A DNA stretch of 64,000 nt from Pomphorhynchus laevis (taxonomy: Eukaryota > Acanthocephala > Palaeacanthocephala > Echinorhynchida > Pomphorhynchidae): the NCBI GenBank assembly GCA_012934845.2, contig WNNJ02002441.1, positions 1-64,000 of the forward strand, read 5' to 3'. Within the stretch, counting starts at the first letter, position 1; the number at the start of each line of letters is the position of its first letter. Under the pieces are notes generated by a model that saw only the letters and a list, made by a program, of their open reading frames with translations, was not told where the DNA came from and did not search any database. This document shows, one piece after another, positions 58,047 through 64,000 of the stretch. The position numbers and the translations under genes are program-made.

Positions 58047-58760
58047 GAGCCTTTTTCACTGAATATTCTTCAGTGGAATTCGGGAGGTGCTTCTGCCCTT
58101 AGACTTTTATCTGGTAGAGACGCAGATGTTATAGTCCTTCAGGATACGCGGTCTATGCGTCTCTCCTAGGACGTTACTCGATTTATCCCGAAGCAAATTT
58201 TTTCTCACTATACTCCGTACATAACCACACCTAACTTCTCTTCATCTCAAAGACTCTTGACCTTAGTTAATTACTCCTTAAGGTCTTCCCTCTTGCTAAA
58301 TTACTCTTGTCCAGCCCTGTCTTGTTTGGTAGTTTCACTCGTTAAGAACGGTAAACGCCTAAGTCTAGCCAATGTCAACATTCGGCCAGGAGAGATTCAC
58401 AAGAACCGTGACGTCCTGGACGGCATTATTGATAGTGTCTATGACATGGTACTAGGTGACTTCAACGACAGAACTAGTCGTTGGATTAATGCAGCACTCC
58501 GCAGAGCCAGAAACTGTAATCTTGTTCACAAACCAGCGCCCACTCCTTCCATTACACATCATCGAATTCTCTCCTCGACTTATTACTGCTCCATGAGATG
58601 TGGTTGTTATAAGACTTCTTGCGCGGAGCAATCGCGACAACATCTGTCCACCTCTTATGATCTAATTCGCTGACGGATAGAGAAGGATACGCTGCTTAGT
58701 AGAAGATTCTAATTTGACCGATCAGAGTGGCCTTCTTCCGGGCAGCTATCTAACGCTTTC
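58047..58760 (+). pseudogene. NL-3 apurinic-type endonuclease, broken
   Basis: SLNILQWNSGGASALRLLSG and VIVLQDTRS (Glu box intact as VLQxTR but with D for E) are followed by a TAG near 58167. Frame 58257-58673 has VNIRPGEIHKNRD, VLGDFNDRTSRW (GDFN box intact) and ends at a TGA after YDLIR, where NL-4 has HNLIRW; the catalytic His is Tyr. Two changed catalytic positions and stops indicate inactivity. Confidence 0.75.
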
Positions 58761-58779
58761 CCCGAATTGGTAATAAGAG

Positions 58780-59550
58780 TTTAACCGAATTAAATTCCTA
58801 CCTCTCCTCGCAATCTACTGCGTTGCTTTCGACAACCTATAAAAGTCTCTTAAATGAAAACTGGCGAACCAGATATTGGTTCCAGCTCAGTTGGAATAGG
58901 GCGAGTATTGCTCGTCTTAACCTATCTCAGTATTCATTTGGAAGATATTCAACAAGAAGTTTGTTTGTTGGAGGTTAGTGCTTTGGTTTGGATCGGTTGT
59001 ATAGGCCTTGAAAAAGTTTTAGAGGAATTACTAGTTATACACAATCATGGAGCAACTCAATCTCCGCAACCAATCCAGTCATGCTGAGACTTCAGGAGTA
59101 GGGATTTATCTGTCACAGATATTTTCAACGCCTGTGGCCCTCTTCCGGGCACCTCTAAATCCGACAATCCACTCTCTTTCCGTGTCTGTCAACGTTTGAC
59201 TGCCGAACAAAGAAGGGAGGTGGCCGTCACAATGCTATTAGCCACCCCGTCTGACGTGGCCGGCATCAATGTTTGCAAAAGAATTTTAATTCCAAAAACG
59301 TTTCCGGTCTCTTGTCCGTAAGACCAGCGGTCCATTTTAATTCAAAATTTCCGTGTCTCGATCTACGAATTAAGTGAATTTAATACCTACCTATCTTTGC
59401 AAGCTACCGCGTTACTATCGACAACCTATTAAGGTCGCATTTTCAGTTCCACTCCGACAAAACTCAAGGTCCTGGCTAAACTACTGAACCTCCCAATCTT
59501 TCTGCTTCCGCCAGTTAGACCCTTTCGAATGAATACTCGCGCATCAGATA
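58780..59550 (+). repeat. Internal duplication joint in NL-3
   Basis: The linker segment containing TTCCTACCTCTCCTCGCAAT and CAGATATTGGTTCC appears at about 58795-58895 and again at about 59378-59562. At about 59368 the first copy stops inside the box that reads IYEKALARKI in NL-4 and the second begins upstream (EFNTYLSLQATAL). The copies are diverged, so two different elements were joined. Confidence 0.7.
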
Positions 59551-59773
59551 TTGGTTCCGTCTCAGTCTTCCTTTTGGAAGATATTCAAGAAGGAGAAGTT
59601 TGTTCGCTGGAAGGATAGGGTTTTGAGTTGGATTGGTTGTATAGGCTTTGGAAAAGTTCAAGAGGAATCACTAGCCCCACACAACTATGGAGCGGCGCAA
59701 TCACCTCAACCAATCCCGCCTTGGAGAGTCTTCAGGAGTATGAACACCTGTAACAGATATTCTCAACGCCTGG

Positions 59774-60530
59774 GTGCCTCTTCCGGGCATCTCAAATCCG
59801 TCGCTCTACTCTCTTCTGTGTCTGTCAGTTTTTGACAGCCGATCAAAGAAGAGAGGTGACCGTCACAATGCTATTAGCCACCCCATCCGTCAGGAGAATA
59901 GTCATCAACTCGCCGTGGCTGTTTTCCTTGATTTTCCCGCTGCATTTGACCGCATCTGCATTCCCTTTGTTATCTCTCAGGTCCCTTAAGTTGCTTGCGA
60001 GAATTGTTAGCAAGGTGGAGATACTGCTCTACACCAAGCGATTTTATTATGATGATGACCCTGATGCGCGTCAATTTTACCCTATTACGGGTATGCTTCA
60101 AGGCTCCCCTCTTTCCTATTTTATATCTTGCTTCCGCCATCAGTTTTTTTTTACAATATTAAAACGTGATCAACGTCTAGTGGTGTACGCTGATGACACC
60201 ACAGCCCTATTCACTGGACGCAGGTGCAAATACGTAGTCTCGTACATCAGCCGTTTCTTTTTAAGATTAAAAGACCAGTTTTCCAGGTTCAACCTTGTTC
60301 TAAACTCCTCTAAATCGCATGTTGTTGTCTTTAATGGCTCCCCTGCGACGAAGCAAAAACTTAAGAGACTAGCACTCTCTGCGCTCTCCTCCATATTTGC
60401 CTCTGAACCACTCCCTACCTTCACAAGTCGAGTAAAATACCTGGGGTTCACCGTTTCGGTGAACTGGTAGGCGAAAGCCGACATGGATAAACTCAAACGT
60501 ATCCTGAAGAGAGCTAGGTGGGCTCTGAAA
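59774..60530 (+). pseudogene. NL-3 reverse transcriptase with intact YADD, frameshifted
   Basis: Frame 59774-59989 carries SHQLAVAVFLDFPAAFDRIC (motif A). Frame 59832-60470 takes over and gives KRFYYDDDPDARQFYPITG, LQGSPLSYFISC (motif B), VVYADDTTALF (motif C, both Asp present) and SKSHVVVFNGS. It ends at a TAG within the thumb. A deletion before motif A joins TMLLATPS directly to VRQENSHQ, removing the first finger boxes. Best-preserved palm of the NL family here. Confidence 0.8.
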
Positions 60531-60944
60531 CGGGCCCAGCATCTGTCTTTGAAAGGGAAATCTCAGGTGCGCCTTTGGGGCACCTAGCCTATCTCGGGAT
60601 TGGTCTTCATTTCAAGAGGACGTCTCTCAGAGCAAAGGCGTAGGCTTCTTAAGGTCCTCGTCTGTTGTTTACATAGCATCGTCCGCACCGATAGGATTTT
60701 TCGGACGGGGTGAAAGTCCCTGGGCGGTTCAATAGGAAAGCGGCGTGTTGAATTGGTTATGGGGGGGGCTTAAATCCCCACGGATTTGAGGCCATAATCG
60801 TAAGAAGACGATTAAGAAATTAAGTGAGTTGGTTTTTCTGTTATTTTTTGACTGACTTATATGCTGTTTTTTTTTCAGACTGACTAATTTTTTGTCATAT
60901 GTATTTAGCACATGTTGTTTTTAATAAAATCTTATTATTAAATC

Positions 60945-61284
60945 AAACATCGTTATTCGTGTTCGCTCTCTTTGTATTGTAAATAATGTGTACGAGTAAC
61001 AGCTTTTTGTGCGAGTCGGAGCTTTAAAGCTTTTACAAAAATACTGCAGAATTCAATATTTTGGAGCAAATTCTCAAGAAAAAGGTATCGTAACTTCGTC
61101 GTCATTACTCGATCCATAGGTTAGTAAATTTGTTGTTAATTCTGATTCTGACTCGGGGGAACTCCCCCGATACCGAAATAAAATAATTTGGTTATAATCA
61201 CAGCTTTAAAGCCTATAAAAAGTCAGACTATTTACAGTATTTCTCAGGAATTTTGTACATGACTACTCTAAGAAAGTAGTCTTT
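60945..61284 (+). promoter_or_regulatory. 5' untranslated region of NL-4 with two hairpins
   Basis: CGGGGG-AACT-CCCCCG (about 61155-61170) forms a 6-bp stem. GACTACT (61261-61267) pairs with AGTAGTC (61275-61281), a 7-bp stem ending three bases before the ORF1 ATG at 61285. Elements of this group use internal promoters, but I cannot point to one. Confidence 0.4.
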
Positions 61285-61791
61285 ATGTCTGTTAGAACCT
61301 ATGAAAATCAAGTGAATGTCGCATTTGCTTCTTCTGCCTTAATGGAAGCATACGAGGTGTTTCTCAAGCAAAAACTCTCCCACATGGGAACTTTATTACT
61401 TAAGCCTATACAGGCAACATTAAAGATATCGAACTACCCTCTCTACTTATAAGAGGAGGATTTGGTCCTTCTACGGAAGACCTTTAAACTACACTCTATC
61501 AGAGAGGCAAAAGCTAAGACCGGAGACATACTACCGTTAGCCTTCTGCACAGCTGATATAGAGAACGCTCAGTTGCTCACAAAGGCTGCTACTAAACCTT
61601 TCTTTGGGTATAACCTTCGATTCACCCTGGTGGATCAAGACTCCCACACATTCCCACACTGCAACTCATGCCACAGTTGGGGGCACCGGGCCTCCTTCTG
61701 TTCACGCGAAAAATCATGCGGTGTTTGTGATCTGTCCATCTGTGTCGCTATGACAAAGGGGAAGAGGTGTGTGGCCCTCAGCTTGCATTAA
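61285..61791 (+). pseudogene. NL-4 ORF1 (Gag-like) with one in-frame TAA
   Basis: ATG at 61285 opens MSVRTYENQVNVAFASSALM; a TAA at 61450-61452 interrupts, and the same frame continues to 61791. It contains NAQLLTKAATKPFFGYNLRF and the knuckle CNSCHSWGHRASFC (CX2CX4HX4C) followed by CGVC. The third knuckle seen in NL-1 is lost after SICVAMTKGKRC. The protein would coat the element RNA. A later linker (about 62050-62250, KSKKRGASAH) is in broken frames. Confidence 0.7.
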
Positions 61792-62256
61792 TTACGGAGG
61801 AGACCACCCCGCGTAGTACCGTCGATGTAGAGTCTTTAAAGATTACAAGAAAAAATACTCTGATTCTTCCACTCCTATGGTAAAAAGCTTCGCAACCATT
61901 GCTGCGCCATCGGACTGGATGTCAAACTCGGACATTATATACTTGATAGATAACAATAAAAAAGTTATACTAACACAGATACAGCAAATGATAACCCCCT
62001 CTTGGCAACGTTCCTTTGATCACTCTCACTTCCGCTACAGCAAGAGATGGTGATGCCGAAATCGAAGAAACGCGGTGCCTCGGCACATACAGTTCCCCCT
62101 GAAGATGGAGAAATTGCTGAAAGAGAAGGCCTCGAACAGAAATGAAGATATTGCCCTAGGGGTTCCGACCCTGGATAGGGCTAGTGGTGGGAAGGGCAAC
62201 CTTCCCGCACCTAGCTATGTCTATGTTGGCTTCTCCCATCCAACTAATCTAACACA

Positions 62257-63198
62257 ATGCAAAGTAATCAAGAGCCTTTTTCACTGAATATCCTTCAGTG
62301 GAATTCGGGAGGTGCTTCTGCCCTTAGCCTTTTATCTGGTAGATATGCAGATGTTATAGTCCTTCAGGAGACGCGGTCTATCCGTATTCCCCAGGACATT
62401 ACTCGATTTATCCCTCAGCATATATACACCCACTTCACTCTGTATATAACCCCTCCTCACTCATCTTCATCTCAAGGTCTTTTAACCTTAGTTAAATGCT
62501 CCTTAAGATCTTCCCTCCTTCTTAAGTATTCTTGTCCTGCCCTATCTTGTTTAGCTATATCACTTCGTAAGAACGATAAACGCATCAGCATAGCCAATAT
62601 TTATATACGGCCAGGAGAAATTCACAAGAACCGTGACCTCTTGGATCGTATTTTGGGTAGTGGCTATGACATGTTACTTGGTGACTTTAACGACAGAACT
62701 GGTCGTTGGATTAATGCAGCAAACCGCAGAGCCAGGAACGACTATCTTATTCACAAACCACCATCCCCCACCTTTCATTGCTCAACAACTAATTCACTCC
62801 TCGACATATTACTGCTACACAAGAAGTGGTTGTTGAAACCCTTCTGCACTGAGCAGTCGCGCAAACAACAGACCACCTCTCATAACCTAATTCGTTGGCG
62901 GTTCGAGGAAGATACGTTGCTGAGGAGAAGATTCCACTTTGATTCCATCCGGGTGGCCTTCTTTCAGGCAGCTATCCAACTCTTCCCCCAAATTTGGAAT
63001 GAGAGTTTGACCGAATTTAATACCTACATCTCATCGCAAGCTACCGCAATACAATCGACTACCTATAAAGGTCGCATATACAATCCCACTCCAACAAAAC
63101 TCAAGGTCCTAGTTAATATGCTACACCTTCCTAATCTCTCTGTTTCCGCTAGACATGCCCTCTCGAATGAATACTGGAGCACTAGATATAGGCTCTAG
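62257..63198 (+). CDS. NL-4 apurinic/apyrimidinic-type endonuclease domain of ORF2
   Basis: 313 codons from ATG to TAG, the longest open frame in the window. Domains in order: FSLNILQWNSGGASAL (Asn box, residues 8-23), VIVLQETRS (Glu box, about 32-40), ANIYIRPGEIHKNRD (about 110-125), MLLGDFNDRTGRWINA (about 135-150), NSLLDILLLH (about 179-188) and TTSHNLIRW (catalytic His, about 207-215). All catalytic boxes are present. The rest is the linker to the RT. In this family the enzyme nicks the target DNA and the 3' OH primes reverse transcription. The TAG after STRYRL separates it from RT, so the full ORF2 protein cannot be made without readthrough. Confidence 0.8.
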   Translation: MQSNQEPFSLNILQWNSGGASALSLLSGRYADVIVLQETRSIRIPQDITRFIPQHIYTHFTLYITPPHSSSSQGLLTLVKCSLRSSLLLKYSCPALSCLAISLRKNDKRISIANIYIRPGEIHKNRDLLDRILGSGYDMLLGDFNDRTGRWINAANRRARNDYLIHKPPSPTFHCSTTNSLLDILLLHKKWLLKPFCTEQSRKQQTTSHNLIRWRFEEDTLLRRRFHFDSIRVAFFQAAIQLFPQIWNESLTEFNTYISSQATAIQSTTYKGRIYNPTPTKLKVLVNMLHLPNLSVSARHALSNEYWSTRYRL

Positions 63199-64000
63199 CT
63201 GAGTAGGGATAAGGCAAGCATTTCTCGCCTAACACTTCTCAGTCTTCCTTCTGGAAGATACTCAAGAAGAAGTTTGTCTATTGGAAGGATAGAGCATTAG
63301 GTTGGATTGGTAGAATAGGCCTTGATAAAGTTTTGGAGGAGTCACTATCCCTACACAATTATGGAGCCACTCAATCACCCCAACCAATCCCGCCTTGGTG
63401 TGACTTCAGGAGTAGGGACTTATCTGTTACAGATATCCTTAAATCGTAAGGGCCGCTCCTGGGCACCTCCAGAACCAATGCGCCTCTCTCCACTCGTGTC
63501 CGTCAGCTTTTGACAGACAGTCAGATAAAGGAAGTCGCCATAACAATGCTATTAGCTTCCCCGTCGGACATTGCTAATATCAATATTAGCCGGCGAGTAT
63601 TTTTACCTAAAAAGAAGTCGATTACATTTCCCAAAGATCTGCGGGCCATCTAAATTCAAAACTCCCTAATCTCCATTTATGAAAAAGCGCTTGCGCGTAA
63701 AATCCGCGACTACATAAGTAGCCGAAATTGAATCCCACTAGGTTTTCATGGGTACGTAAAAGATCGCTTGGTCCGTTTAACAATAGGTGAAGTGCAACAG
63801 TTTTGTCAAGATAACAGTCATCCGCTTGCTGTAACTGTCTTTCTTGACTTTTCGGCTGCATTTGACCGCATTTCCATTCCCTTTGTTATCGATTCTCTCA
63901 GGTCCCTCGGGTTGCCTGCAATAATTGTAAACAGGGTGGAAATATTGCTGTACACCAAGCGATTTTTCTATGAAGACGACACTGATGTACGTCAGTGCTA
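63199..64000 (+). pseudogene. NL-4 RT, N-terminal part, broken, partial at the window end
   Basis: Pieces in different frames give TDSQIKEVAITMLLASPSDI (about 63515-63575), FMKKRLRVKS-type and IYEKALARKI linker frames (about 63670-63710), and LAVTVFLDFSAAFDRIS (motif A, about 63823-63875), then VEILLYTKRFFYEDD near the end. Several stops separate them. The catalytic Asp box would lie beyond the window. Confidence 0.7.

Larger units (their letters stand above)
57837..60944 (+). mobile_element. NL-3: chimeric I/Jockey-like non-LTR element
   Basis: Starts in the linker between ORF1 and the endonuclease, runs through the endonuclease to the RT linker (about 59368), then jumps back to a second, overlapping copy of the linker and continues into RT and a 3' tail with AATAAA near 60924. 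It differs from NL-2 at many sites and so is an independent copy. NL-4 follows directly, head to tail. Confidence 0.8.
60945..64000 (+). mobile_element. NL-4: nearly complete I/Jockey-like non-LTR element, cut by the window end
   Basis: Begins immediately after the tail of NL-3 and contains a 5' untranslated region of about 340 bases, ORF1, the endonuclease and the start of the RT. This copy defines the order of the family. The exact 5' end cannot be set from one copy. Confidence 0.75.

Noticed and set aside
61155-61170. GGGGAACTCCCC in the NL-4 leader as a Rel/NF-kB-type site
   Set aside because: A single palindrome in a retroelement leader without other sites; hairpin formation explains it equally well.

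Overview
The window is repeat-dense, AT-rich eukaryotic DNA, most likely from an invertebrate animal. It contains several families of non-LTR retrotransposon, Penelope-like elements (PLEs) with a GIY-YIG endonuclease, a gypsy-like Gag remnant and a long complex satellite. I see no host gene with exons, no tRNA or rRNA gene and no CRISPR array. Species and clade cannot be fixed from the sequence alone. Nearly every coding trace is a decayed retroelement gene.

The dominant structure is a direct repeat of about 25 kb. Positions 1-25289 recur as about 25760-50077 at high identity, in the same order: 3' part of a non-LTR element (NL-2), PLE-1, a GC-rich island between direct repeats, a 650-bp repeat, a two-ORF PLE (PLE-2) preceded by a hammerhead-like motif, a decayed RT (RT-1), a gypsy-like Gag, the 5' part of a non-LTR element (NL-1), and satellite. 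The copies differ by discrete events: a 508-bp insertion in copy 1, two 650-bp units in copy 1 against one in copy 2, a 19-bp deletion in copy 1, and about 1.03 kb of satellite replaced by a PLE-3 fragment in copy 2.

The satellite (14025-25289 and 38619-57836) is built from two diverged monomer types of about 350 bp. Part of it is organised as a 2699-bp higher-order repeat (HOR) that carries a captured coding fragment of about 0.5 kb, seen at 19846, 22545, 25243, 44632, 47331, 50030 and 54381. The captured fragment appears related to the ORF1 of PLE-2 at 7646-8535.

The right end (57837-64000) holds two more non-LTR copies head to tail. NL-3 is chimeric, with an internal repeat. NL-4 runs from its 5' region through ORF1 (zinc knuckle) and an intact apurinic-type endonuclease into the RT, and is cut by the window end.

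NL elements encode a Gag-like ORF1, endonuclease and RT for target-primed insertion. PLEs encode an RT joined to a GIY-YIG nuclease. All copies here carry stops, frameshifts, deletions or catalytic-residue changes, except the endonuclease frame of NL-4.
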